From Abelmoschus esculentus (lineage: Eukaryota; Streptophyta; Magnoliopsida; Malvales; Malvaceae): a stretch of 64,000 nt of DNA. The stretch is taken from the NCBI GenBank assembly GCA_035048815.1, contig JAUCBN010000047.1, positions 11,498,001 through 11,562,000 of the forward strand, in the 5' to 3' direction. The position numbers were made by a program, and so were the translations under genes. The notes below the pieces were generated by a model that worked only from the letters and a program-made list of their open reading frames with translations, did no database searches and had not been told where the DNA came from. This document shows positions 13,258 to 25,122 of the stretch, in pieces. The first letter of the stretch is position 1. The number at the start of each line of letters is the position of its first letter.

Positions 13258-13300
13258 GCACACACACCCGCCCACCTAAAAGCATAAATAAGGTAGAAGT
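13258..13300. repeat. duplicated non-coding block, copy 1 (part c)
   Basis: The phrase CCGCCCACCTAAAAGCATAA is the counterpart of CTGCCCACCTAACAGCATAA at 15557-15580. It continues the a-b-c-d order of the duplicated block. Confidence 0.55.
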
Positions 13301-13326
13301 TTGAAAAACGAAAGGATGGTGGGAAG

Positions 13327-13816
13327 TAAGGGTGATAATAGCTTGACCGGTTCGCAAGTTATTTGGATTTGGCTCGATCAAAACTCGATTTGAGTGAATT
13401 TAATTCGGATTCAGGTCTGTTTCGAGATTTTTAACGAGCCGAACCGAATCTACCTAAGCCCGGCTTGAAAAGCTTGTGAACATTCTCGAAATAATTATAT
13501 TATATATATGCTACATATACACTAAAATTAATCTATTTAGTAAAAGAAAAACAATAAATTAAAAAATAAATTAATAAAATAAACTGGATACCTTTTTCCT
13601 CTCAATATTGAATTTTGTTTCAATGTTAGTTATGAAAATGATTTTTAACAGATTTTATCTTTTATAGAAAAAAAAAACATAATAAAAATGTCTGTTTTGA
13701 GTCGACCCGAGTCTAATAATATTATTTTCGATCCAAACTCAAGCCTGAAATTCTAAACTCGCCGAACTTCGAGCCCAATAACACTGTTTTTGAACCGAGA
13801 CTTGTTATCACCCCTA
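13327..13816. mobile_element. hAT-like nonautonomous element
   Basis: The left end, TAAGGGTGATAATAGCTTG, faces an inverse right end, GACTTGTTATCACCCCTA. The interior has ACTCGA/GAACCG subterminal phrases. The ends resemble plant hAT MITEs (TAGGGGTGA type), but no clear 8-bp target duplication is visible. Confidence 0.55.
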
Positions 13817-13867
13817 ATAAAAACCGAAGACAGAGGAATAAAGAAAGAATAAGCAGACAGTGAGAGA

Positions 13868-13905
13868 GGCTTAAAGCCTTGAGCTCCATGAGGGGGAACT
13901 TTAAA
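13868..13905. repeat. duplicated non-coding block, copy 1 (part d)
   Basis: GGCTTAAAGCCTTGAGCTCC followed by ATGAGGGGGAACTTT corresponds to TTAAAAGCCTTAAGCT and CATGGAGGGGGGCTTT at 15586-15635. Copy 2 has a TATATA element between the two pieces and copy 1 does not. Confidence 0.5.
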
Positions 13906-14896
13906 TAAAACCTCCTTTTATTATTTAATTGAAAAATAACTCTCATCTAATATTATTTAAAAAATAATTTTCAAATCGTCCATGTAAAATGACATCGCAT
14001 TCCGTAAAATGTATTTTAAGAAATTGTTTATTGAAAAAAAGTGAGTTTTATTTAACGTGAGACAACTTTTTAAATTATTCATTTCAAATATTTGAAAAAT
14101 AAAACTTAAGTTTTGGGAAAAACGAATTCCGTGAGAATTCAAAGCGACAAACTAATATTATTCGACCACTTCACAATGATTCGATTTCTTAACTAAATCT
14201 ATATTTATTATCTTATCTTTTTAATGTCGAAATAGAATTATTCTAGTTTTTTTAGTCTAAACTAAAACATCTATCTTTTACAAGGTGATTTATGTAAATA
14301 ATGAAAATCTCAGAAGACGTGTGATTTCGAGAATCAAACTCACAAAAGTATAAAGAATAAAACAATGAAATCACTCTTTATATTTTAATGTCATGTTTTA
14401 GTGTTTTGTGTTTTTAGGGTTTAGGATTTAATTTTTTAGGAATTAGAGTTTGGGGGTTATTTTTTAAATTGATTAAGGATAATATTTTATCCAATTATTC
14501 AAAAAATTAAAATATATAATATATAAAAAATAATTTAATTAAAATTTTATTTTAAATAATTTATAACTATATGTTAAATCTTTGATATATTTTAATTTCT
14601 ATTAAATAATTTAATTGTGTTTAACGTTGTTAAAGTTTCGTTATATAATTTTCCTTATCTTATTAATTAAAAATATGAGGTTTCCATTTTATGAGATAAA
14701 CATTAATGGAAAAGAAAAATAGAGAAAATATATAAAAATAGGAAATGAACAAAATCTCACAAGAAATGTATTGTAATTGTTTTGTTTTTTGTTATTTCCT
14801 TACAACACAACGCACAATAAGGCGAGAATCTCGCGGGAACCAAAGGCATAATTCTTTCAACTTCATCTTCTCCTTCAATATGAAGCAACAAAAGGC

Positions 14897-14898
<2 letters not shown>
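13906..14898. other. AT-rich intergenic DNA
   Basis: No gene is seen. There is a short TTAGGGTTTAGGATTT telomere-like phrase near 14415 and an otherwise AT-rich, low-complexity background. Confidence 0.35.
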
Positions 14899-14954
<56 letters not shown>

Positions 14955-14955
14955 T
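14899..14955. repeat. (AAT)n microsatellite
   Basis: About 18 uninterrupted AAT/ATT trinucleotide units. The poly-Asn and poly-Ile ORFs crossing it are artefacts of the repeat. Confidence 0.95.
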
Positions 14956-15171
14956 AGCATATACTCACACGTGTCAATTTTTCGGTCCACACGATTTATT
15001 TATCGGTAAGCGGATACGGTCAAAAACATACGGTCCCAACAAGAAGAGGAGAGAGAGAAGAAGAAGAAGCAAAATCATATTGCAATCCATTGCTTTATGA
15101 TTGACGTCTCACTGACAGCGCTGTCAGCGTAACAGTAGCAAAGAAAAAAAAAGAAGAAGCTGTGGTCAGTG

Positions 15172-15640
15172 GTGTAGTCCAATACGTACCTGTCTTAGCA
15201 TGGGATTTGTCTTTCTTAATCTTTTTTTTTTTTTTTCATGGACAGGTGACTGACTGAATACCCACTTGCTTCCTTCACATTATATATTCATTTCATAAAT
15301 CAGCAAAATCAGAAACAAGTTGATCACTTAAACCCAAGAAATTTGTCGGCCTTGGCTGTCCAAAGTCGCATATGGGACAGTAAAGATACCTACCAGAAAC
15401 AAGAAATGGTCCACAGCAGGCGTGTGCTGTGAATCCCTCATCAGTTTTTCCCCTTCAACTCTTCTTTTATTATGGCATTGCCCTAAACAAGAACTAGTTT
15501 CAGACACAATAGGGTTTAAATGGTTGGAAAAAAGAAAAGTAGACTCACTGACTCACCTGCCCACCTAACAGCATAAATAAGGGTTAAAAGCCTTAAGCTA
15601 GGGTATATAGGTCGTACCCATGGAGGGGGGCTTTGCTTTT
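15172..15640. repeat. duplicated non-coding block, copy 2 (a-d contiguous)
   Basis: This is the compact version of the block split over 11436-13905. It ends with a TATATA element at 15604-15609, followed by CCCATGGAGGGGGGC. The layout would suit a promoter, with transcription starting near 15635. The conserved sequence could be promoter or leader DNA of a non-coding RNA or of the short ORF at 15817, but neither is proven. Confidence 0.55.
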
Positions 15641-15816
15641 AGGGTTTTGGTGTCAGTAAAATTCATTCATTTCATTAATAAACACTGCACTGCACTGTAA
15701 CACCACTGTTCACAGATCTACAGTCCGCAGAATGTCAACTTAACTCTTTTATCATCATTACACTATCATTCATCCATCCATTCTCCATCCACACGTGTCA
15801 GCATCCAGTTTGTTTG

Positions 15817-16023
15817 ATGGGGTCGACGAAGACATCCGATTTTATGGTTCTTTTCACCACCTTGTTTTCCTCTATAAAAGAATCAAAGAAAAAACCAAAG
15901 CCTTGTCGTTTCCTTCGGCTATCTAGGACGAGCAGGAGGGGAAAAGTGATGGCGACTATAGCTTCTCTGCCCGGCACACATGACGGGCTACTGCAACTGT
16001 GTGACACTTTGACATTGCCCTAA
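15817..16023 (+). CDS. unassigned 68-codon ORF downstream of conserved block
   Basis: The ORF begins MGSTKTSDFMVLFTTLFSS, is Lys/Arg-rich in the middle (KESKKKPKPCRFLRL), and ends CDTLTLP. I recognise no family. Its only support is position, about 200 bases downstream of a TATA-like element in a duplicated block. It has no coding partner in copy 1. It could well be chance. Confidence 0.15.
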   Translation: MGSTKTSDFMVLFTTLFSSIKESKKKPKPCRFLRLSRTSRRGKVMATIASLPGTHDGLLQLCDTLTLP

Positions 16024-16235
16024 CGTGTATATATAGAGAGAGGAGCAAAGAATTATAAATTAATTCAAAAGGAATTTTCATGGTATAAATATTGATATTT
16101 AATCTTTTTGGATTTGAAATTGCAATGAAAAGCCTGTTTGAAGATATAATTCCATGCATTAATGACACCAAAATAATATTAAGAACATGGGAGATTAAGT
16201 AGGCGAAGGGAGGGAGGTTTTCTAACGTAAGACGC

Positions 16236-16444
16236 TTAAAATAAGATTATATCAAAATTCTTACAAAAATAGTAAGAAATTAGATATAGAATTTTTTGTA
16301 TATACTAAAATTCTTACAAAAATGATAAGAATCTTAGTATAAACAAGAATGTTTATCGATTTTGTAAGAATTTTGGTACGTACAAAAAAGTTGATACTGA
16401 AATTTTTATCATTATTATAAGAATTTTAGTATAATCTTATTTTA
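16236..16444. mobile_element. small foldback MITE
   Basis: AAAATAAGATTATATCAAAA with TTCTTACAAAAAT at the left is inverted as ATTATAAGAATTTTAGTATA and ATCTTATTTTA at the right. Several inner copies of AAAATTCTTACAAAAAT give a nested hairpin. About 210 bp, non-coding. Confidence 0.7.
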
Positions 16445-18039
16445 GTTTCATTTTAGACTGTCTCACCCTAAAACTTTGCTCGGTCAAAATCTCTAAACTT
16501 TGCTTGGTCATAACAGTAACAGTAAAGTAAATCTCTCTTCTTTTTTTCCCCGAAGATGGGTCATTAGCTTTGGACCTTGTAACAGTAACAGGAATCCACT
16601 TTCTCATCTTTTCTTAAGACAGAAAACAAAAGACATTTGAAACATATCAACAGCTTTCTGTCTTGACCTGTTTCTTATGTAATGGACTAAAGTCCAACGC
16701 ATTTGACATGGCTGGATCCAATCCAAACCAATGTGACTTTGCTCGGTTGAGCCACGACCCTCTGCCCTCTCTTTGATGTAGGATGAAAGAAAGGAAGACT
16801 GCATCTATCACCTTCAGCATTGAAACTACCAATACAATCAGGATAAATGTGGGTGTTGATAAGATAATATTTTGGATTTTGAAGATCATCCACTCCAGTA
16901 TCAACATCCTTACTGCTAGGAAGACATTGTCCACTTCCAGGGCAAAGAAGCTTTGTCTTTCCCACTATTACTCGACATAACATCATGTATTGTACTACAT
17001 TTTTGTCAATATCGCAATACTTGGCACTGCACAAATAAAAAATAGAACATTCAGCCTCAACATGAAAAATGTTAGTTTGAAGATCTTTTAGATCAATAAA
17101 ATTTAACTGGATCAAATTTTATCAATCAGACTATGTTGCAACTTGCATACAGGGGCAGATCTAAAAATTTTAACTTGATAGTTCACCGATCAATAATAAA
17201 TTATATATATATATATGTGATAATATTTAAAATTAATTATTTAATATTATTTTATATTAAAAGTATAAATAAGATTATTATCATTAGAATTGAAGTCCTT
17301 GTTATAGTATACTTTTAGGATTATATCCATTATCAAAAAATTATGATGATCAAAGAATCATTAATAAAATAATTACTCTTGAAGTTAAGGATAGAACCTT
17401 ATCACATAAAGTGTGGTTATTTTAGGGTCATGTGCATAATTTTTTAGAGCTAATACTTTGATGTTAGATTTTAGGGTCTTGAGATTCTCAGTCTGGTTCA
17501 CCATTGTTAACCATTAGATCAAATTAAAACTAAATTATATTAAATTTCTAACAAAGTGAATGTTTTCCACTGTTGGGATATTTGATCGACACCGTTTCAT
17601 CCATCAAAATTTTAACCTTAATACTAATTGTAATTTAAAAAATTAGGATTATTTTTTGAGAAAAAGACTTTATGTGTCACAACAATATTTCTTAACCGGT
17701 TAAGAGAAGTTAACATAATGAAAGAATATCACAAATTTAATGACTATAATAAAATAATTCAATTTCAATGACTAAAATAAAAATATTCTAAAACTTTAAT
17801 TACTAATAATATAATTTACCCTATTTTTAATGGTAGGTCTTGTGACCTACCTTGCACCAAATAGATACGGGTAGGACAATAAAATATAAAAAATAAAAAA
17901 TAATTTTATTTTTAAAATAAATTAATCATAATTAAATAAAATAATAAATGTACATTTATGAATTATATGATTTCTTATGAAAAATAAAATATTAAAATAT
18001 ATTTATAAATTTTGTTGAAAAACTCTTAGAATTAAATAA
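16445..18039. other. intergenic, one unassigned minus-strand ORF
   Basis: A 142-codon minus-strand ORF (16687-17115) contains several cysteines but matches no family I know. The overlapping frame also has a 95-codon ORF, so I treat both as unproven. The rest is AT-rich with a short TGGTAGGTCTTGTGACCTACC palindromic phrase near 17832. Confidence 0.3.
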
Positions 18040-18404
18040 ATACGGGTAGCAAGTATCACGTGAAATATTACCATGAAAAAATCTTAGTTCTTCGATGAAT
18101 GACCACATGAAAGTGTCATCAAATTTTTCGCATCATAATTGAACCGGGATGGTCTAACCGGTCATGCCAAATAAAATTATCAGTAAACATCTAGTTTACA
18201 ATAGCATGAGCTTCAATTTGTACTAATTCTTATGTAGTACAATATGGATGACAATGCATGTAATTTTGCCAAGATTTCATTATTGCCTTGAGTTATACTC
18301 GTAATATTGAGATAGTCAGCACCCCCTTGACTAATATTCTCAATATATTTCTGCAAATATCTTTAAAATTCAATAAGTCTCTTTTGCGACTTTGACGAAC
18401 ATAA

Positions 18405-18520
18405 TGCACTGTAAATATGAGATAATGTCTCATTTGGCAATAACATATTTGCTCAACGAGCATAATGCACTGTGAATATGAGATAAAGTCTCATTTGGCA
18501 ATAACATATTTGCTCAGTCG
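18405..18520. repeat. tandem duplication, about 64-bp unit
   Basis: Two adjacent near-identical copies of a unit containing CATAATGCACTGTGAATATG, CTCATTTGGCAATAACATAT and TTGCTCA. They lie inside the decayed Copia interior. Confidence 0.85.
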
Positions 18521-19619
18521 GAGCTTTCTGTGATATTAGTACTTCCGGATATAGTACTCATATTATTCTCTTGCATTTAAAATGGGAAAATATGCATAAT
18601 TATGCACCTTTTAATATGTGCTTTATTTCATTCACTTCGGGGAATGAAAAATATGTGCTTTGTACCATTCACTTCGAGGAATGGAAAATATTAAATATAG
18701 CACATTATATCAACTCGGTTATTTATCAAAGATAATCTCTCAAAAGCTCTTCCAAAGCATTGATATTTCAGTACTTTGAGATATAGTACTCGCATTTTCC
18801 CTTGTATTTAAATGGGAAAATATTTCTTAGGCTTAAGTATAGTATGAGTACTTGCACTGTCTACTTGGCATAAATAGCCACAATTCATTGTAGATTTTAT
18901 TCCGGAAATAATAATATTCTTCAAAGGATAAATTAACATAGAATGTAAATAAATGATATATAAAATAAATTAACGATAAATTAACATAAAGCGTAGATAA
19001 ATAATATGTAAAATAAATTAACATAAATATATAATAAATAAAACTAAATAAATAAAGATCAATTATTTCTTTTAGATGTTATAAGGGAAATAAAATAAAT
19101 GACGAATTATTTTCTTGACGGACTATGAGAAAAATTATCAATATCCAATTGAGTTGGATCAATAACGCCATTATTTTCGCCACAAAGAAAATCTGATTAT
19201 ATTTTCTTCAATTTATCATTTATGATTATGAATAAAGTCCATAATACTTCGGCGTTTGACAAGTACAAGATCAATGGTTTATACCATCACATTGATAACA
19301 TAAAGATTTTAATATGATCTCTATCATTCTTATCATCTTTATAATTCCACTTCTTGTGGATATAAGTATTCTCAAAATAATCATCTTATCCATGTCTATT
19401 TTATGATCTCAATCATGACCACAATTACTAACGTGTCATTTATTTTTTCCGCTATAAAATATCACATTCACTCCATGGAAATGAGCGGAGCCAATAGGTC
19501 TTTAAAACCTTTTCACGATATTGTGTCTACAGAACAACTTTAATGTGTAAAAAGTGGAGTATGTTTTTCTAACATATCCTCATTAATGATACTCTAACAT
19601 ATAACTGAGTTTTATTCAC

Positions 19620-19850
19620 TAACCATATAGTGAATTATCATGTTTGCATTCACTTCAAAGAATGAGACAAATTCAATAATCGCATGAAATAAACATCATG
19701 CTTGCATTCACTTCAAGGAATGACATAAATCAAATAACCGCATGAAATAATCATCATGCTTGCATTCACTTCAAGGAATGTCATAAATCCAATAATTGCA
19801 TGGAATAATCATCATGCTTACATTCACTTCAGGGAATGCCTCCCATAAAA
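19620..19850. repeat. tandem array, about 60-bp unit, four copies
   Basis: Each unit carries TTGCATTCACTTCAAGGAAT followed by an AATAATCGCATGAAATAAAC-like piece and CATCATGC. The first and last copies are the most diverged. The same CATTCACTTC-GGAATG core occurs singly at about 18633 and 18668, so the motif is spread through the decayed element. Confidence 0.85.
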
Positions 19851-20601
19851 ATTCTTTGATCAAGATGATTTTCATAACTTGAACTTGGGAGAAGTCTATA
19901 GTCGAATTTTTCGACATAAAAAAATTGCTTTCAAGCAAATATAGACTTTATAATATTCATACTATTAAATAGTAATTGATCAACCGATATATATTCAATA
20001 TATACAAAGAATAAAAATTTAATCCTCATACGCGGCGTTGTTAAACCAGTCCACAAGGTCCTTTAAAAAGAACCTCCTTTGAGACCAGTAGCCTCGCAGA
20101 ACGAGATGTCCAGTCAATATACTCGGATTAAATCAACATAACAAAAACATATTAATTTATCAAAGGTTTAATTTTTTTCTGATATCATGTAATACTTAGA
20201 ACATGATTAAAACATAAACTTTCATCATAATAATAAAATAAACAAATATTGATTATAAATAAAGATAAAAAAAACCTCAAATTAAATAAATAAAACATAC
20301 TGAACTTTCCACTAATTTGAATATAGGATATATTTAGTTACCAATATCTTGTTAAAATCTTTTTCGAGAATTGTCGACAAGAACCGCGATATTTGAGTCA
20401 CTTTATCGCTACACAAATACAAAACAACCAAAGATTTTAATAAATTAAAAATCAAATCAAAGATCAAGAGAGAAAAATAAAAATATAATTGAGGGAGAAG
20501 AACTTATCTTTGATTTATGCCAATAACAAATTCTTTTCAATAACTCCTTCAAGATTTGAACGACAAACACCTCCGTTGGTTAGAGTCTCGTGCTGATAAC
20601 G

Positions 20602-20840
20602 TGTTGTGAATAAAGTAAAGAACAAGAATAAAATAGGAGAATAAAGATGAGAGACAAAAGGGAGAGAGATTTTATTATATTCTCAAAGTAAGGGTTGTGT
20701 ACAATGCTATGCCAAAAGTCTATATTTATAGGTATAAGATGGAAACGCTAATTTCAATGGGTATTAAACCCTAATACTAAAGCCCATTAAAGTTTAACTT
20801 AATATATGGATATCCACCTTTAATAAATATGTTCATAACA
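20602..20840 (-). repeat. LTR of the decayed Copia element
   Basis: On the minus strand it starts TGTTATGAACATATTT and ends TATTCACAACA, that is 5'-TGTT...AACA-3'. It is followed directly by the primer-binding-like CGTTATCAGCACGAG. About 239 bp, with a TATATTTATAGG-type core-promoter region. Only this copy of the LTR is present. Confidence 0.65.
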
Positions 20841-21026
20841 ATATGGACAATATTATTGATTTTAGCTTATTATAAAGACAAAATTAACTCTTTAACCTTT
20901 ATTTAAATATTAAATTAAACTAAAAATTTATCTTGTAAATAGATTATAATATTAAATAAAAACTATACTCTCCTCAATTCCGGCCATGTAGACTTTCATC
21001 GGGGATGGAACTTAGTGAAATTCCGG

Positions 21027-21283
21027 AAAAATTATATTATGGGTGAGTTTTATTACGTCGTCTATAGATCAATTATTAAAAATTATTTATATCATTATTT
21101 TTTATGTCATATATTTTTTTTAAATGAATCTTCATTTAAGAAAAATTGTTTTAAAATGAATTAACAATAAATATGAGTGAAGATTCACTTTAAAAAATAT
21201 ATAAAATAAAAAAATGACGATATTAGTGATTGTTAGTGGTTGGTCCACAAATAACGTGGTGATAAGACTTGGATATAATTTTT
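21027..21283. mobile_element. Mutator-type MITE, copy 4
   Basis: AAAAATTATATTATGGGTGA at the left is inverted as ATATAATTTTT at the right, with the family interior pieces ATTAAAAATTATTTATATCA and TTAGTGGTTGGTCCACA. Non-coding. Minus-strand ORFs across it are artefacts. Confidence 0.7.
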
Positions 21284-21762
21284 CCCCCAACACATGTAAT
21301 ATAACCGTAGAGCTTGGTTTCATTAGTCAAATTTCCAAATCTGAACATTTTTCTTTTTTGGTTTCTTTTTGCATTTCATAACATAATTTTTGTAGGCAAT
21401 GACTACAACTATTTCTTGATAGGAAAAAAAAACTTTTTTTTAAAAAAAAAATAATTAAAGTAAAAATTTAATATAGTCACCGAACTATTTAAAGATATTT
21501 ATTTTAATTATCGAATTAAATAATTTATCAATCAAATCATTAAATTTACTAAATTGACATATTTTGATCATCGTCGTTAAAAAATTGACAAGGGACATAA
21601 GGATGACGAGGTAATTAACGGAAATTTATAAAATCATACACTTAATCTTTGTTATTTATCATATCAATTTAGCCCTAATTTTAATTAAATAAAATATACT
21701 TAATTAATCAGATAACAAGTCATCACCCGATTTAATAAATTTATTTTTATCGTTAAAAAGAA

Positions 21763-22410
21763 AAGGCATAAAGATAATTTTCACTCTTAACGTTTATATT
21801 TTTTGTCATTTTGGCCCCTATTCTTTTTTTGGATAAATTTAGCCCTTGACCTATGTCTTTTTAACAAATAGCTCATTTTTAACTACCATGATAACTGAAC
21901 CGTTAAATTTAATAAAAGAAGGGTTTTGTATAGTTTGTTACCGGTGAATCAAAGATAAAAGATTTTGATAATAATTAATTGGATTTTTATTATTTTAGTT
22001 TAGATTTAGGTATTTTAGTTTTAATCTAAATCGGAGTTTTAGGGTTTTATAAAGATATTTTAATTTAGTTAGGGTTGAGAATATTTAGTAAATTTTTGTT
22101 TTGGATTTAATTAATTTTTAATATTTTATTTAAATTTTAATTGTTTTATATTTTATACTAAAATAAAATTATATTCTATATATATGCATATATTTAATAG
22201 GTTAGATTCTATGTCATTTAAAATATATTATCACACATATATGACATGTTATCATTATTAAATTTTTAACGGTTCAGTTATCATGGTAGTTAAAAAATGA
22301 GTTATTTGTTAAAAAGACATAAGTGAAGAGCTAAATTTATCCTAAAAAAGAATAGGGGCCAAAATGACAAAAATTATAAACGTTAATGGTAAAAATTATC
22401 TTTATGCCAA
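21763..22410. mobile_element. nested foldback element with about 145-bp arms
   Basis: The left arm (21763-21912: GGCATAAAGATAATTTTCAC, CATTTTGGCCCCTATTC, ACCATGATAACTGAACCGTT) is repeated inverted at 22258-22410 (AACGGTTCAGTTATCATGGT, GAATAGGGGCCAAAATG, AAAATTATCTTTATGCC). It sits inside the left arm of the larger element, so it inserted later. Confidence 0.8.
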
Positions 22411-22621
22411 AAGAAAATCGAAAATAATTAAAACAGCCTTGTGATGAATCAAACATGAGACTAAATGGGTGTTATACCCACACCTTTACTACTATAATAA
22501 TTTATTTTTAATGATATAAAATATGCACCATTTTATATACATATTTTATAAAATTCCTCATCCAATTCAGATTTAAACACCGAAAAACAATTCCGCCATA
22601 CCAAGTGGCCGGTCCATGTTC

Positions 22622-22772
22622 TTGGTCCTGCAGGTTCACATTTTTTTAGCACGATCCCTTGACAAGGATGGTTTTTGCTGCAATCTAGGTTTCTTGCAAC
22701 TTCAGAAGAACTTGTCCCTTTGATGTTGTTGTACACCACGTTTTTAATCTGAACTGCTGAGCCCAGAGCCCT
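22622..22772 (-). pseudogene. polygalacturonase (GH28) exon fragment
   Basis: The minus-strand reading contains VQIKNVVYNNIKGTSSSEV followed by ARNLDCSKNHPCQGIVLKK. This matches the C-terminal part of plant polygalacturonases: the conserved K-N-V-x-Y-x-N-I-x-G-T-S region and the D-C-S-K-x-x-P-C-x-G-I-V-L block. Only about 50 codons remain, bounded by non-homologous DNA. No catalytic residues are present. A transposon-captured piece is the best reading. Confidence 0.75.
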
Positions 22773-23300
22773 GCAACAAATTAAAAGACAAAAATCAGTT
22801 GAGGATTACTCTTTGGGACAAATAAACAAACATTAGGTGTGTATGGGATTGTTCATGTTGTGGAATTTAATGTTACTTGGAGTTCCTAACTCCGTTCGTT
22901 GTCCCTGAAAGTTTAGCTCCTTCAACGGTCACACTGGAGACAATCGCCTTCAAATTCTTGGATCCTAATCTTCCTGCCAGGAAATGCAAATTTGGCGATT
23001 ATTTTTCGGTGTTTAAATACGAATTGGGTGAAGAATTTTATAATATACGTATATTTAAATTGTGTTGTTATCTGATTAGTTGATTAATTTTATTTTATTT
23101 AATTAGAATTAGAATTAAATTGATATAATAGGTAAATAGCAAAGATCAAATATATAATTTTATAAATTTTCATTATCCCTACATCAATTTTTTTGACAAC
23201 GATGATCAAAATAAGTCAATTTAATAAATTAGATAACCTAATTAACAAAATATTTAATTCAATGACCAAAATAAACATCCTTAAATAATTCGGTGTCCAC

Positions 23301-25080
23301 CTGTATAATTAAAGTAATATTAATATCCCCTTTGAACATCAAATTTGCAAATACAAAACCATGTCCTCTGGATTTGACAAAACAAAGACAAGAACAAATC
23401 TGGTCCATTACTTTAATGCATGTCTTAATCCAATATCTTAGTGGGTACAATAAATTTAAAAATGTATGTAAAATAAAGGCTTGGTTTTGAAATGGAAATA
23501 TAAGTTCCTACCACAAACCATGCTTAATATTTTTAATATTATGGTGTGACACTTTCCATTTATTTCACTTTTGTTCTATTAATTATTTTTTTAATTAGTT
23601 TATTTATAAAAAAAAATATTTTTAAACATTTATATTTTACACAACCCAAAATCTTAATTCTGTCCCAGTTGCCTAACCTAAATATTTCACGAATAATGTT
23701 TGAACCATAAATTTGTGATTTCTTTTTTCCGCATCTAATTTTGATGAGAGAGAATAGACGTAATAAAAATAAGAAAATTGACTTGAGTAACGCAAATAAG
23801 TCGACAACCTTATTTATATTTTAAAGTAAAATTCTACATATTAAAAAAAAGTATCACAATAATATAGAAATCAAGGTTATAATTTAAATTTTAATTTTAA
23901 TTTTTTTTAAAGTACGGAACATAAAAAGGACATTATTAGAAACAAAGAGATTTTTGCTCTTTATAACTAGTGGTGAGTTGAATATGCATACAATGGATTT
24001 ATGTTTTAATGATGGTATGGACATATCTGTCTGTAGCTAAATTCACTTGTCATAAAATCTGGTGTTTATTTATTTTTGCAAAAGTCAAATTACTGGCATC
24101 ACCCCTTAGTCCTTAACTTTCTGTTCAGTTAGTAATTAAGCCTAGGCATACACTATGTTTTGTTGGTTTCAATGTGTTTTTAATTTTTCTTAATTGATTC
24201 CTAAGTCATTCCACTATCATTAGGACACATGATCTTGAGTTTGACCTTTGTACCAAACCTAGTAGTAACCACAACACTTTTTAATCTTGTTTTTTTAATA
24301 CACAAGTGGTGAAAACTCAGCATAGGCATGGTTTCCTTTGCTACCTGTGTGCAAGTAAATATCTTCCTCTGAAACATGAAGCCTAATTTAATGAAAGCTG
24401 TAGCCTGAAGTGTGTATTCGGTTTGGTTTCGGTTTAATTCGGTAAGCTATTTTAGTAACCATCGGTTTTCGGTTTTTTCATATTAACGTTAATTTATAAA
24501 AAAATGTATTTTATTTTGACAAAATAGCTTTATAATATGACTTTTAAACATTAAATGATAAATATTTTAAGATATTTTTCATAAATATTTATTTAAACAT
24601 ATTTTTTAAGTAAAAAATAAAAATACATTTATAGTATTTTAAGTATAGAATATATATTTTTACCTTATAAAAATAATTAAAAATTAATTAAAAAATCAAA
24701 TTCGGTTTGATTCGGTTAACCACGGTTCATAAATTTATAAACCACAATACCTCGGTTCGATTCGGTTTTCGGTTTTGCGGTTAACCATGCCCCTCAACAT
24801 ACATCCACTTGCTGAGTTGAATATATATTGAAAGTTAAAGTGCATATAATGTGGTAAATTGAGTCAGCTGAGTGAGTCCTATTACCCAGTTGAGTTAAAG
24901 GAATGTTCATAACTAGAAATGAAAGGGAAAGAGTTCCAAAATTGCATAAAGTTTTTGATGCCAATGCTCAATTCTTATGGAAGTAAATTTATGGCAGATT
25001 AAAAAGAGAATGGTCTGAAATCTGTATTCTGATACTTAGTGGGCTAACCCCACTCAACTTGCCACTCAGCTTTTTGTGCT
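23301..25080. other. intergenic DNA upstream of ALMT
   Basis: No gene is seen. From 24414 to 24790 there are inverted TTCGGTTT-type repeats (GGTTTGGTTTCGGTTTAATT at the left, TTCGATTCGGTTTTCGG at the right), like plant hAT or foldback repeats. The last 300 bases probably hold the ALMT promoter. Confidence 0.4.
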
Positions 25081-25088
25081 TATAAATA
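25081..25088 (+). promoter_or_regulatory. TATA box of the ALMT gene
   Basis: TATAAATA lies 42 bases before the ATG. That fits a plant core promoter with a very short leader. Confidence 0.6.
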
Positions 25089-25122
25089 TGAGGTCACTGA
25101 GAGACAACCTTAATCACATACA

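Larger units (their letters stand above)
18040..20601 (-). mobile_element. decayed Copia-type retrotransposon interior
   Basis: Read on the minus strand, 18142-18169 encodes WHDRLDHPGS, the conserved start of the Copia pre-integrase zinc domain. At the upstream end, about 20586-20601, lies a primer-binding-like CGTTATCAGCACGAG directly next to an LTR. The stretch between has no long ORF. It contains tandem repeats at 18405-18520 and 19620-19850. No downstream LTR was found, so the element looks truncated at the low-coordinate end. Confidence 0.6.
21473..23300. mobile_element. long-TIR element carrying a polygalacturonase fragment (Pack-MULE-like)
   Basis: The right arm (about 22985-23300) is an inverted copy of two left-hand pieces, 21473-21720 and about 22540-22600. 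Examples are GTCACCGAACTATTTAAAGA against ATTCGGTGTCCAC, TTAATCAGATAAC against GTTATCTGATTAG, and GATTTAAACACCGAAAAA against TTTTTCGGTGTTTAAATAC. The left arm is interrupted by another foldback element. Between the arms lies a polygalacturonase exon fragment (22622-22772). Long TIRs plus a captured gene piece are the hallmark of a Pack-MULE. The target duplication is not clear, so the superfamily is inferred. Confidence 0.55.

Noticed and set aside
14745..14990. ORFs encoding poly-Asn and poly-Ile
   Set aside because: Products of translating the (AAT)n microsatellite.
15172..16023. Possible microRNA precursor in the duplicated block
   Set aside because: I looked for the mature sequences of the common conserved plant miRNA families and for a suitable hairpin and saw none. 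A folding program and small-RNA data would be needed.
16687..17115. 142-codon minus-strand ORF with several cysteines
   Set aside because: No family motif, no splice or promoter support, and a second long ORF in another frame of the same stretch. Kept only as an intergenic note.
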